This document shows, piece by piece, positions 6,985-15,233 of a stretch of DNA of 28,070 bases; positions within the stretch are counted from its first letter, which is position 1, and each line of letters begins with the position of its first letter. This DNA is from Bordetella parapertussis (lineage in GTDB: Bacteria > Pseudomonadota > Gammaproteobacteria > Burkholderiales > Burkholderiaceae_B), in contig CAMAYM010000023.1 of assembly GCA_945862495.1 (NCBI GenBank), forward strand, positions 1 through 28,070. Direction: 5' to 3'. Under the pieces are notes generated by a model. The model did no database searches and was not told where the DNA came from. It saw only the letters and a list, made by a program, of their open reading frames with translations. A program made the translations under genes and the position numbers.

Positions 6985-9281
6985 AGTGGCTGACCGGATG
7001 TTTTGTTCTGTTCGCGATCGTTTTGTTGAATGGTTGCGAACAAAGCACGCCTTCAGGGCATGCCTCGGTTGATTCTCCAATTAACAGCCCGTATGCAACG
7101 GGTGCTGAAAAACAAAATGTCTTGTACACCGCTTTTACACAGCGTTCCCCAAAGTACCTCGATCCTGCGCGATCCTATTCGACGGATGAGACGCCATATA
7201 CCTACAATATTTATGAGCCTTTATATGGCTATCACTATCTCAAGCGTCCTTACGAACTGATTCCCCGTACAGCGACGCATGTTGCTGAGCCCGTATTTCT
7301 GGACTGGCAAGGCAATATTCTGGATGCAGAGGCGCCTGCCACGGATATTGTGGAAAGTGTTTACGACATCACGTTGCGTCCTGGTGTGTTGTACCAACCT
7401 CATCCTGCTTTTGCGCGCAAGGAAGATGGTCGCTTTCAGTATTGGCCAATGGAGGGGGAGGCGTTTGAAGATAAGTTTTCAATTCCAGACTTCCAGCATA
7501 CGGGCACACGCGAATTAACCGCGCACGATTACGTGTATGCCTTGCGCAGACTGGCGAGTCCGCGTGTCTCTTCACCGATCTTTTCAACCTTGGCTCAGCA
7601 TATTGTTGGTATGCAAGCCTACGGCAAGCGCTTGCGCGAAATCGATGCCGAACTTCGTCAGGGCATTCCAGTGGGGGCACGTGATTTACCCTGGCTGGAC
7701 CTACGTAGTATTGGGTTTGCTGGCATTGAGGCCTTGGATGAGCACACTCTTCGAATTCGCGTAAAAGGTTTATATCCGCAGTTCAAGTATTGGCTTGCCA
7801 TGACTTTTGTCGCACCCATTCCTTGGGAAGCGGATCGTTTTTATAGTCAAGCCGGCATGGCGCAGCGCAATCTATCGTTGAATCACTGGCCGGTGGGAAC
7901 GGGACCCTACATGTTGACGGAGTCTCTGCAAAACAGACGTCACGTGCTCTCGCGTAATCCGAATTTTCGTGGTGAGCCATACCCCTGTGAGGGAGAGCCG
8001 AGCGACCAAGCCGCGGGGTTGTTAGCCGACTGCGGGAAAATGACGCCTTTCATTGATCGTATTGTTTTTAATATTGAAAAAGAAAGTATTCCCCTGCAGG
8101 GAAAGTTTATGCAGGGTTATTACGACATTCCTCAAGTGGATCGGGGCGACACCGGCGTAGCGATGCTGGTGGCTGCAAGTGATTCCACTGAAAAAGCGGC
8201 CTTGTATGCCAAGCATGGGATTCAGCTTCCCACTACAGTCGAAGCGCAGATGCAGTATTTTGGTTTCAATTGGCGTGATCCAGTGGTCGGTCAGGGTGAT
8301 ACGCCCGAACAGCAGATGCGCAATCGCAAATTACGTCAGGCATTAAGCATCGCTTTTAACTGGGAAGAATTTGTCGCGATTTTTCAAAACGATCAGGCGC
8401 AGGTCGCCTACGGACCCATCCCGCCTGGTATTTTGGGGTACCAAAGCGGCGAGGCAGGCATCAATCGCGTGGTGTACGACATCAAGGACGGAAAGCCGCA
8501 ACGTAAGTCACTTGACGAGGCGCGACGCTTGTTAGCCGAAGCGGGCTATCCAAACGGCAGACACGAGAAAACCGGTGAGCCGCTGGTGTTGCATTTTGAT
8601 TCGGCAAGTGGCGCGGGTGGCTCAAGCCCCACGCTCGATTGGATGCGGCGTCAGTTTGCAAATATTGGCGTGCAGCTTGATGTGCGCTCAACCGACTACA
8701 ACCGCTTTCAAGAAAAAATGGCACGCGGCGTCGCCCAAATGTATATGTGGGGCTGGGTGGCTGACTACCCCGATGCAGAAAACTTTTTATTCCTGCTTTA
8801 TGGGCCGAATGTCAAAGCAGGCAAGGGTGGTGAAAATGCCTCCAACTATGTCAACCCGGAGTATGACGCGCTCTTTGAAAGAATGCGTGACCTACCTGAT
8901 GGAGATGAAAAAGCTCAAGTCATCGCGCAGATGACAAAAATCCTGCAGGAAGATGCGCCATGGATGTTTGGTGCTTTTCCAAAATCGGGTGGCGCGTTCC
9001 AACAGTGGGTCGGCAATGCCAAGCCGACACAAATGGTGCGCAATACCCTGCAGTACATGAAGATTGATCCTGCGTTGCGTGCCAAGAAAATCACTGAGTG
9101 GAATCCACCGGTCTGGTGGCCACTGGGTGTGCTGATCGCTTTACTTGCCGCTGCTGTGTGGCCTGCCTGGCGGGTGTTGCGTAGACAAGAGCGTCTCAAT
9201 GCTTTTGGTGAAAGTGTGCAGCAGCATCACACACCAGCGCATCAAGTGCCGTCCGGTCAACGGCAGGAGTTGCGTAAATGA
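6975..9281 (+). CDS. Family-5 ABC transporter substrate-binding lipoprotein with C-terminal membrane anchor
   Basis: A 768-residue protein, long for the family (usually about 500-620). The N-terminus is a lipoprotein signal with the lipobox LNGC, Cys21 being the lipidation site. The body is an extracellular solute-binding family-5 domain (peptides, nickel and opines in known members), with landmarks YNIYEPLYGYHYLKRPYELIP, LRPGVLYQPHPAF and NRKLRQALSIAFNWEEFV. Unusually, residues about 713-735 form a C-terminal hydrophobic helix (WWPLGVLIALLAAAVWPAW) followed by a basic tail of about 33 residues, RRQER and onward. It would be held at the membrane at both ends. It starts inside the nuclease gene, and its stop overlaps the permease start (ATGA). 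Confidence 0.88.
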   Translation: MLLKWLTGCFVLFAIVLLNGCEQSTPSGHASVDSPINSPYATGAEKQNVLYTAFTQRSPKYLDPARSYSTDETPYTYNIYEPLYGYHYLKRPYELIPRTATHVAEPVFLDWQGNILDAEAPATDIVESVYDITLRPGVLYQPHPAFARKEDGRFQYWPMEGEAFEDKFSIPDFQHTGTRELTAHDYVYALRRLASPRVSSPIFSTLAQHIVGMQAYGKRLREIDAELRQGIPVGARDLPWLDLRSIGFAGIEALDEHTLRIRVKGLYPQFKYWLAMTFVAPIPWEADRFYSQAGMAQRNLSLNHWPVGTGPYMLTESLQNRRHVLSRNPNFRGEPYPCEGEPSDQAAGLLADCGKMTPFIDRIVFNIEKESIPLQGKFMQGYYDIPQVDRGDTGVAMLVAASDSTEKAALYAKHGIQLPTTVEAQMQYFGFNWRDPVVGQGDTPEQQMRNRKLRQALSIAFNWEEFVAIFQNDQAQVAYGPIPPGILGYQSGEAGINRVVYDIKDGKPQRKSLDEARRLLAEAGYPNGRHEKTGEPLVLHFDSASGAGGSSPTLDWMRRQFANIGVQLDVRSTDYNRFQEKMARGVAQMYMWGWVADYPDAENFLFLLYGPNVKAGKGGENASNYVNPEYDALFERMRDLPDGDEKAQVIAQMTKILQEDAPWMFGAFPKSGGAFQQWVGNAKPTQMVRNTLQYMKIDPALRAKKITEWNPPVWWPLGVLIALLAAAVWPAWRVLRRQERLNAFGESVQQHHTPAHQVPSGQRQELRK

Positions 9282-10255
9282 TGGCGTATATTTTTCGGCG
9301 GTTGATGTACGGTGCGCTGATTTTAGTTGGCGTCAATGTATTCACCTTCATTTTGTTTTTTGCAGTCAACACTCCCGATGATATGGCACGACTTGCCATT
9401 GGCGGACAACGCGTGAGCGCCGATGCCGTCGAAAAATGGAAAATAGAACGTGGTTACGATAAGCCTCTTTTTATAAATACCGAGGCCTCTGGACTCAATA
9501 AATATACCGACACTATTTTTTATCAGCGCTCGGTACCCTTGTTGAAATTTGATTTTGGCGACTCGGATGAAGGCCGAGATATTGGTCGTGAAATCGGTGT
9601 GCGGATGTGGCCAAGCCTTGCGTTGGCGATCCCGACTTTTATCCTCGGGCTATTGGTCAGCATTGCATTTTCATTATCACTAGTCTTTTTTCGGACGACG
9701 CGCCTGGACTTTTGGGGTGTCGTCTTGTGCGTGTTCATGCTCTCGATCTCGGGTCTTTTTTACATCATCGCGGGACAGTGGCTATTTTCAAAACTCTTGC
9801 GGCTTGTCCCTTATTCAGGATTCGCCTGGGGCTTGGATGCGGTCAAGTTTTTGGCTTTGCCGGTTTTGGTTGCAATCATCTCAAGACTTGGGCCAGAGGC
9901 ACGTTTTTATCGTAGTCTCTTTCTCGAGGAAATTGGTAAGGACTATGTTCGGACTGCACGGGCACGCGGCTTGAGTGAGCGAGTTGTATTGTTTAAACAT
10001 GTGTTGCGCAATGCGATGTTGCCGATCTTGACGGGCACGGTATCCGCTTTGCCTTTACTGTTTATGGGCAGTCTGATCGCAGAGTCGTTTTTTGGTATCC
10101 CGGGTTTGGGAAGCTACACGATCGATGCGATCGGTGCACAAGATTTTTCAGTCGTGCGCGCCATGGTGTTTTTGGGCGCGAGCCTTTACATCGTCGGTTT
10201 GATTCTGGCGGACATATCCTACACGCTCGCGGATCCGCGCGTGCGTTTCGAGTAA
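9278..10255 (+). CDS. ABC transporter permease, DppB/OppB/YejB type
   Basis: A 325-residue inner-membrane permease that opens MAYIFRRLMYGALILVGVNVFTFILFF, the usual first helix of DppB-like proteins. The cytoplasmic EAA loop (DYVRTARARGLSE with VLRNAMLPILTGTV) is at about 222-250. The C-terminal GSLIAESFFGIPGLGSYTIDAI is also diagnostic. It forms half of the membrane channel with the permease domain of the next gene. A 4-bp overlap with the binding-protein gene and AGGAG eight bases upstream support this ATG; a second ATG follows immediately. The 60-residue periplasmic loop after helix 1 is typical of the family. Confidence 0.93.
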   Translation: MMAYIFRRLMYGALILVGVNVFTFILFFAVNTPDDMARLAIGGQRVSADAVEKWKIERGYDKPLFINTEASGLNKYTDTIFYQRSVPLLKFDFGDSDEGRDIGREIGVRMWPSLALAIPTFILGLLVSIAFSLSLVFFRTTRLDFWGVVLCVFMLSISGLFYIIAGQWLFSKLLRLVPYSGFAWGLDAVKFLALPVLVAIISRLGPEARFYRSLFLEEIGKDYVRTARARGLSERVVLFKHVLRNAMLPILTGTVSALPLLFMGSLIAESFFGIPGLGSYTIDAIGAQDFSVVRAMVFLGASLYIVGLILADISYTLADPRVRFE

Positions 10256-10261
10256 CCGCCC

Positions 10262-13200
10262 ATGCCTAAAATTGTTTTCCTCTGGACCGATGTTGCCATC
10301 TTCGCGCTGTTCGCCGCGACCTTGCTATATGGATGGCATGTCTCACGCTCCCGCAATTTACGTGCCACGTGGTCAAGAGTCGCGCGCAGCACGCCTGCAA
10401 TGTGCTCGGCGGTGGTGCTTTCCGTGTTTGTCGTGATTGGTCTGCTGGACTCTATGCATTTTCAGCCGCGTCTACCTCCTGTGGCGGGTGCGCCTGCGTC
10501 GGCTTTACCTGTGTATGCGCCTAAGGTGGTATCGGTACTCGATGTGTTGCTCGAGGATACGGCGTTTGTTCGACCAGAAAAAACCTATTCAGCGCCCTTA
10601 GCTTGGTTACAGTTCACCAAAGAATCGATGCTGCAGGCAGGCGGCGCACCCACGCGAGATTTTCCTCGCCTGCGGTTTGGCGGTCGGCATCTCGAAGATC
10701 CGGCTGCTGAGTGGGGCAGCGATGTAGGACGCCGAGCGGGGCTGGGCGTGCTGGCGGGTGCTTTAGTTGCGCTGTTGCTTTCAGGTGTGACGCTATTATG
10801 TGTGGGCACAGGCTCGCGCGCGGAGGTCTTTAGACAGATCGTGCGCGGCGAGTCCGAACTCCCTTGGCGTGCCATGCTGATCACGGTTTTTGTGCTGTGT
10901 CTGTTGCTGGGCGTGGTATTCGGTTTGGCAACGGGGTATCACGTCCTCGGTACGGATCGCACGGGCAACGATGTCTTGTGGCAGGCTTTGAAAAGCATTC
11001 GTACTGCTTGGGTGATCGGCAGTCTCACCACCGTCGCGATGTTGCCACTCGCACTGATTTTGGGGATCGCCGCAGGATACTTTAAAGGCTGGATCGATGA
11101 TGTGATCCAGTACGTGTACACCACGCTCACATCCATTCCAGGCGTGCTGCTGATCGCAGCCTGCGTATTGATGATGCAGGTCTATATCGATACCCACCCC
11201 GGGCTGTTTCCGACGGCTGCTCAGCGCGCTGATCTTCGCCTGTTTCTGCTGTGCATGATTTTGGGATTGACCGGCTGGGCAGGTTTGTGTCGTTTGTTGC
11301 GTGCCGAGGCGCTCAAATTACGTGAGCTCGAGTATGTGCAAGCTGCCCGTGCATTCGGTATTTCTCATTGGCGCATCATGGCGCGACACCTGCTGCCAAA
11401 CGTGATGCATATTGTCCTGATCACAGTGGTGTTGGAGTTCTCTGGTCTGGTCCTGTATGAGGCCGTGTTGTCTTATCTGGGGATCGGTGTCGATCCGAGC
11501 ATGAACTCTTTTGGCTCGATGATTGAAAAGTCGCGTTTCGAAATGTCGCGTGATCCGATGATCTGGTGGAACCTGCTCGCAGCGTTTGTGTTTATGCTGG
11601 CTCTGGTGCTGGCGGCTAACTTGTTTGCCGATGCGGTGCGCGATGCGTTTGATCCTCGCTCTAGGATGTTTCGCCCAAGACGTTTTAAGCTTTTTACATC
11701 TAATGGTGTGTCATCCTCTGCTACGGCGATGGCCCCCGTGCCAGCCACAGCCTCTAATAAAGCCACTGCCACCGTCCCCACGCACAACTCAGATAGTCCC
11801 CCAGAGGCACCGATACTTGAGGTACAAGACCTCGATGTTGTGATTGATACGGGTGAGGCCTGGCGCCATGCTGTGCAGGCCTTGGCGCTGACCGTACATC
11901 GTGGTGAGACTTTTGCCTTGGTGGGCGAGTCTGGCTCTGGCAAGAGCATGACAGCACTTGCGTTGATGAGACTATTGCCCGAGGCCTTGCGTGTCACACA
12001 GGGAAACATTGTGGTGGGGGGTGTGGACATCAATACGTTATCTGAGTCTTCGATGCGTGCCGTGCGCGGTGGACGTGCGGGTATGATTTTTCAAGAGCCT
12101 GGCACCAGTCTGAACCCTGTCCTGCGTATTGGCGATCAGTTATGCGAGGCCATTGTCACACATACGAAATTGCGCGGGGCTGCGGCACGCGCGCGTGCGA
12201 TTCAGTGGTTGCAACGCGTTGGGATTCCAGATCCCGAACAGCGGATTGATGATTATCCTTTTCAGTTTTCTGGCGGACAAAAACAACGCGTCATGATTGC
12301 GATTGCCTTGGCAGCAGAACCAGAGTTATTGATTGCGGATGAGCCTACCACTGCACTGGATGTGACCGTCCAGGCGCAAGTGCTAAGTTTGATTCGTGAT
12401 ATTCAGCAAGAGCTCGGTATGGCAGTTTTACTCATTACCCATGATTTAGCCGTTGTGCATGATGTGGCCGATACTGTGGCGTTGATGCGGTTTGGTGAGA
12501 TTGTTGAGACGGCGCCTGCAGAGCAGTTTTTCAGAGCGCCCAAGCATCCCTATGCACGAGAGTTATTTGCTGCGATCCCGTCTTTTGCGAAACGTGGTCA
12601 ACCATTGAGCGCGCAAGCGTCGACCGATGCGACACCGCACGCATCTATTCAGCGCTTGCCGCTTAGTCCAGAGGACGCATCTGTATTGGCGCCTCATGCG
12701 CAAGCCCCCGTCCTTTTGGTGGACCAATTGGCAGTTGGCTACCCTATTCGTAAGGGCTTGTTGCGCAGGCAAGTCGGGATGAATCAAGCGGTTCAGGCGG
12801 TGAGTTTTTCTCTGCTGAGGGGAGAGACGCTTGCGCTTGTCGGCGCCTCGGGCTGTGGCAAGACGACCGTCGCCAAGGCGTTGTTGAGGTTGCTGGATTC
12901 TTCTGCAGTGATCTCGGGTGCCGCGAAACTGGGTGAACAAGATTTGCTCACGGCTTCCCGTCATGCGCTGCGGACACTACGACGTCGGATTCAGATCGTA
13001 TTTCAAGACCCCTTCGCTTCGCTTGATCCACGCATGCGCGTTCGAGAGATCTTGCACGAAGGGATTGTGGCGCTCAGACCTGAGTGGACAGTTGCGCAAC
13101 AGTCTCAGCGTATTTCAGCGTTACTTGTGCGTGTCGGTTTGCCCGAGGATGCAGGAGATCGTTATCCGCATGAATTTTCGGGTGGTCAACGTCAGCGGAT

Positions 13201-13501
13201 TGCGATCGCTCGTGCGTTAGCCGTCGAGCCAGAGGTCTTGATTTTGGACGAACCTACCTCGGCGCTTGACGTGTCGGTGCAAGCACAAATCCTTGATTTA
13301 TTGACTGATTTACAAAAAGAAACAGGTATGGCGTACTTGTTCATTACCCATAACTTTAGCGTAGTTGAGTATTTGGCTGACCGTGTGGCAGTAATGGATG
13401 CCGGCAGTATCGTGGAGTGGGGCGATGCGACGCAGGTGCTGCAGTCCCCCAAGAGTGCGGTAACACGCGAATTACTTGCAGCCGTGCCTCGACTAGGGTG
13501 A
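10262..13501 (+). CDS. Fused permease-ATPase-ATPase subunit of a family-5 (peptide-type) ABC transporter
   Basis: One 1079-residue frame carries three normally separate parts. Residues about 1-470 are a DppC-like permease with TM helices near 10-25, 50-68, 160-180 and onward, and an EAA loop (EYVQAARAFGISHWRIM) at about 357-385. A Ser/Thr/Ala/Pro linker, about 475-520, follows. ATPase 1 has Walker A GESGSGKS (555-562), signature SGGQ (670-673) and Walker B Asp693/Glu694. ATPase 2 has Walker A GASGCGKT (861-868), signature SGGQ (973-976) and Walker B Asp996/Glu997. Both sites look catalytically complete. Tandem ATPases fused together are known (YejF, GsiA); fusing the permease as well is unusual. 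It begins seven bases after the upstream permease gene. The ligand is unknown. Confidence 0.93.
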   Translation: MPKIVFLWTDVAIFALFAATLLYGWHVSRSRNLRATWSRVARSTPAMCSAVVLSVFVVIGLLDSMHFQPRLPPVAGAPASALPVYAPKVVSVLDVLLEDTAFVRPEKTYSAPLAWLQFTKESMLQAGGAPTRDFPRLRFGGRHLEDPAAEWGSDVGRRAGLGVLAGALVALLLSGVTLLCVGTGSRAEVFRQIVRGESELPWRAMLITVFVLCLLLGVVFGLATGYHVLGTDRTGNDVLWQALKSIRTAWVIGSLTTVAMLPLALILGIAAGYFKGWIDDVIQYVYTTLTSIPGVLLIAACVLMMQVYIDTHPGLFPTAAQRADLRLFLLCMILGLTGWAGLCRLLRAEALKLRELEYVQAARAFGISHWRIMARHLLPNVMHIVLITVVLEFSGLVLYEAVLSYLGIGVDPSMNSFGSMIEKSRFEMSRDPMIWWNLLAAFVFMLALVLAANLFADAVRDAFDPRSRMFRPRRFKLFTSNGVSSSATAMAPVPATASNKATATVPTHNSDSPPEAPILEVQDLDVVIDTGEAWRHAVQALALTVHRGETFALVGESGSGKSMTALALMRLLPEALRVTQGNIVVGGVDINTLSESSMRAVRGGRAGMIFQEPGTSLNPVLRIGDQLCEAIVTHTKLRGAAARARAIQWLQRVGIPDPEQRIDDYPFQFSGGQKQRVMIAIALAAEPELLIADEPTTALDVTVQAQVLSLIRDIQQELGMAVLLITHDLAVVHDVADTVALMRFGEIVETAPAEQFFRAPKHPYARELFAAIPSFAKRGQPLSAQASTDATPHASIQRLPLSPEDASVLAPHAQAPVLLVDQLAVGYPIRKGLLRRQVGMNQAVQAVSFSLLRGETLALVGASGCGKTTVAKALLRLLDSSAVISGAAKLGEQDLLTASRHALRTLRRRIQIVFQDPFASLDPRMRVREILHEGIVALRPEWTVAQQSQRISALLVRVGLPEDAGDRYPHEFSGGQRQRIAIARALAVEPEVLILDEPTSALDVSVQAQILDLLTDLQKETGMAYLFITHNFSVVEYLADRVAVMDAGSIVEWGDATQVLQSPKSAVTRELLAAVPRLG

Positions 13502-13506
13502 TGTGC

Positions 13507-13533
13507 TTGTCGAGCGAGGGTCTCCGCTATACT
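13507..13533 (+). promoter_or_regulatory. Weak candidate promoter for DUF1178
   Basis: TTGTCG (13507-13512) and TATACT (13528-13533) are 15 bp apart, in the 74-bp gap after the ABC fusion gene. The -10 is good, the spacing short. No terminator separates the ABC gene from DUF1178, so read-through is also possible. Confidence 0.3.
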
Positions 13534-13575
13534 TTGTAGACTTGATATTTACAACATTGCCCTCAGATTAGGTAT

Positions 13576-14070
13576 ATGGGACTCAAAGTTTTCGATTTGC
13601 AGTGCGAACACGGCCATCTTTTCGAGGGCTGGTTTGGTTCGCATGAAGATTACGACTCCCAACAAAGCCGCGGGATGCTGACCTGCCCCATGTGTCAGAG
13701 CGCCACGATTGAAAAGCGCTTGTCAGCACCCAGACTCAACGTGGGTCATTTCGATGCTGAACCACGCGCCTCAGAGGCCGGTGGTGGTGGCGCGAGCGTC
13801 TCACGTGAAACTGTCTTGGCAGCTTCACCAGAAGCCCTTCAGTTAGCCCAAATCCAGGCCGCCATCATGCAACAGATGCGCGAGTTGGTCCGCAATACAG
13901 AAAATGTCGGAGCGGGTTTCGCCGATGAAGCCCGCCGTATTCACGAAGGTGAGTCCGAAGAGCGCCCCATCCGTGGCACGGCTACACCCGAGGAGCGAGA
14001 GTCGTTGGTCGAAGACGGCATCACTGTCGTCGCCCTGCCTGATTTTCTCGATGCCGATCGATTGCAGTGA
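13576..14070 (+). CDS. DUF1178 family protein with zinc-ribbon-like motif
   Basis: A 164-residue cytoplasmic protein beginning MGLKVFDLQCEHGHLFEGWF, the typical DUF1178 start. Cys10, His12 and the later CPMC pair (Cys37, Cys40) could bind a metal, which is inferred, not shown. The middle is low in hydrophobicity, with residues about 55-75 rich in Gly/Ala/Ser and a helical segment LQLAQIQAAIMQQMRELVRN. The C-terminus ends GTATPEERESLVEDGITVVALPDFLD, also conserved. The function is not known. RBS-like AGG precedes the ATG by 4-5 bases. The YkgJ-type gene follows after 26 bp if its ATG is used, so the two are probably co-transcribed. Confidence 0.9.
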   Translation: MGLKVFDLQCEHGHLFEGWFGSHEDYDSQQSRGMLTCPMCQSATIEKRLSAPRLNVGHFDAEPRASEAGGGGASVSRETVLAASPEALQLAQIQAAIMQQMRELVRNTENVGAGFADEARRIHEGESEERPIRGTATPEERESLVEDGITVVALPDFLDADRLQ

Positions 14071-14096
14071 CCGCTATCGCAGTAAAAGAGCCCTCT

Positions 14097-14348
14097 ATGC
14101 GTTGCCGTGCTGATTGCGGCGCCTGTTGTATTGCACCCTCTATCACGAGCCCAATACCTGGTATGCCTCACGGCAAGCCTGCAGGCGTGCCTTGTATTCA
14201 CTTACAACAAGATTTTCGCTGTGCGATCTTTGGTCAGCCAGAGCGACCCGCGTTTTGTGGCGGTCTACAGCCTTCAGTAGAAATGTGCGGGGAGAATCGG
14301 GAGTACGCGTTGCAGTGGTTGGGGGAGCTTGAGCGTGTAACGCGTTAA
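14097..14348 (+). CDS. YkgJ-family cysteine-cluster protein
   Basis: An 83-residue protein with MRCRADCGACCIAPSITSPI then GMPHGKPAGVPC, a dense cysteine pattern matching YkgJ-type proteins that carry a putative zinc or iron-sulfur cluster. Two further cysteines lie in DFRCAIFGQ and PAFCGG, and MCGENREYALQWLGELERV closes the protein. The biochemical role is unknown. The ATG at 14097 is preferred because it starts at the family motif and has AAAAGAG just upstream. A GTG at 14067 would add ten residues and overlap the DUF1178 stop as GTGA, but has no visible Shine-Dalgarno. It is the last + strand gene before convergence with efp. Confidence 0.88.
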   Translation: MRCRADCGACCIAPSITSPIPGMPHGKPAGVPCIHLQQDFRCAIFGQPERPAFCGGLQPSVEMCGENREYALQWLGELERVTR

Positions 14349-14415
14349 CAATCAATTTAGTGTCGTTAGCGGCAATAAGTGTAATGAGTTACATAATGAA
14401 ACAGACGCAGTCGCG

Positions 14416-14465
14416 AAGTTCATTCAAAATTATGGGAATTAATTTAGGATATTTTGAATGAACTT
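14416..14465. repeat. Perfect 15-bp inverted repeat, 20-bp spacer, unexplained
   Basis: The arm at 14416-14430 (AAGTTCATTCAAAAT) is the exact reverse complement of 14451-14465. The 20-bp spacer contains the 8-bp palindrome AATTAATT. The element lies in the 259-bp non-coding gap between the YkgJ gene and efp, upstream of the terminator. It could be an operator, a transcript stem-loop or the ends of a small insertion. No target-site duplication was seen. Confidence 0.75.
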
Positions 14466-14527
14466 TAATACATCGCACCGACTCTCTGAACCCGCCCCTC
14501 CAAATGGACCTGCTTTTTTAAATGCAT

Positions 14528-14565
14528 AAAAGAGATAGGCGACATTTATGTCGCCTATCTCTTTT
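14528..14565. terminator. Bidirectional terminator between convergent ykgJ-type gene and efp
   Basis: A perfect 17-bp stem (14528-14544 with 14549-14565) closes the 4-nt loop TTTA. The arms begin and end with runs AAAA and TTTT, so a U-tract follows the hairpin in either direction. It can end transcripts of the + strand DUF1178/YkgJ pair and of efp. Confidence 0.88.
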
Positions 14566-14607
14566 AATGCTGTGATCTGAACGCACCTTAGCGTGCATCC
14601 AATCAGA

Positions 14608-15165
14608 CTACATCACGCGGCTACGGTACTCGCCTGTGCGTGTGTCGATCTCAATCTTGTCGCCAATCGCGCAAAACAAAGGCACGGGCAATTCGTGACC
14701 CGTGTTGATCTTTGCAGGCTTCATGACCTTGCCTGAGGTGTCACCGCGCACGGCTGGCTCGGTGTAGACAATCTCGCGAACTAGCATCGTGGGCAATTCG
14801 ATAGAAATTGCACGGCCGTCATAGAACACAACCTCAACTGGCATGCCTTCTTCGAGGTAGTGCATGGCATCACCCATGCTGTCGGCTTCGATTTCATACT
14901 GGTTGAAATCAGCATCCATAAACACATACATTGGATCGCCAAAGTACGAGTAGGAGCACTCTTTACGATCGAGTACAACCAGTTCGAATTTTTCGTCCGC
15001 TTTGCAAACGTTTTCTGCGCCTGAACCGGTCAGCAGGTTTTTGAATTTGAATTTGACGACAGAGGCGTTGCGGCCTGACTTGCTGTACTCGGCACGCTGA
15101 ATGACCATTGGGTCTTTGCCGATCATGATCACGTTGCCGACGCGCAGCTCTTGTGCTGTTTTCAT
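14608..15165 (-). CDS. efp: Translation elongation factor P, rhamnosylation type
   Basis: A complete 185-residue EF-P that relieves ribosome stalling at proline runs. The N-terminal KOW-like domain holds the modified tip YSKSGRNASVVK, with arginine at residue 32. Organisms using EpmA/EpmB have lysine there, so modification by EarP (rhamnose from dTDP-rhamnose) is expected. The OB domains follow, with the conserved GDPMYVFMD, EADSMGDAMHYLEEGMPV and the C-terminal GDKIEIDTRTGEYRSRV. The gene lies 68 bp after earP in the same direction; GGAG nine bases before the ATG supports the start. It may be expressed with earP, from its own promoter, or both. A strong terminator lies 43 bases after the stop. 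Confidence 0.98.
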   Translation of the reverse strand: MKTAQELRVGNVIMIGKDPMVIQRAEYSKSGRNASVVKFKFKNLLTGSGAENVCKADEKFELVVLDRKECSYSYFGDPMYVFMDADFNQYEIEADSMGDAMHYLEEGMPVEVVFYDGRAISIELPTMLVREIVYTEPAVRGDTSGKVMKPAKINTGHELPVPLFCAIGDKIEIDTRTGEYRSRVM

Positions 15166-15172
15166 TCGAATA

Positions 15173-15216
15173 AACTCCGGTAGCTATTAGTCTCCGGGAC
15201 TGTATAAGCCGGAGTT
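15173..15216 (-). promoter_or_regulatory. efp leader with competing pairings over the Shine-Dalgarno
   Basis: Reading the - strand, AACTCCGG (15216-15209) can pair either with CCCGGAG (15198-15192) or with CCGGAGTT (15180-15173). The last contains the efp Shine-Dalgarno GGAG. The two hairpins are mutually exclusive: one exposes the site and one hides it. Pairing is seen; regulation is inferred. Confidence 0.4.
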
Positions 15217-15233
15217 AGGGATAGAAAAGCCTT

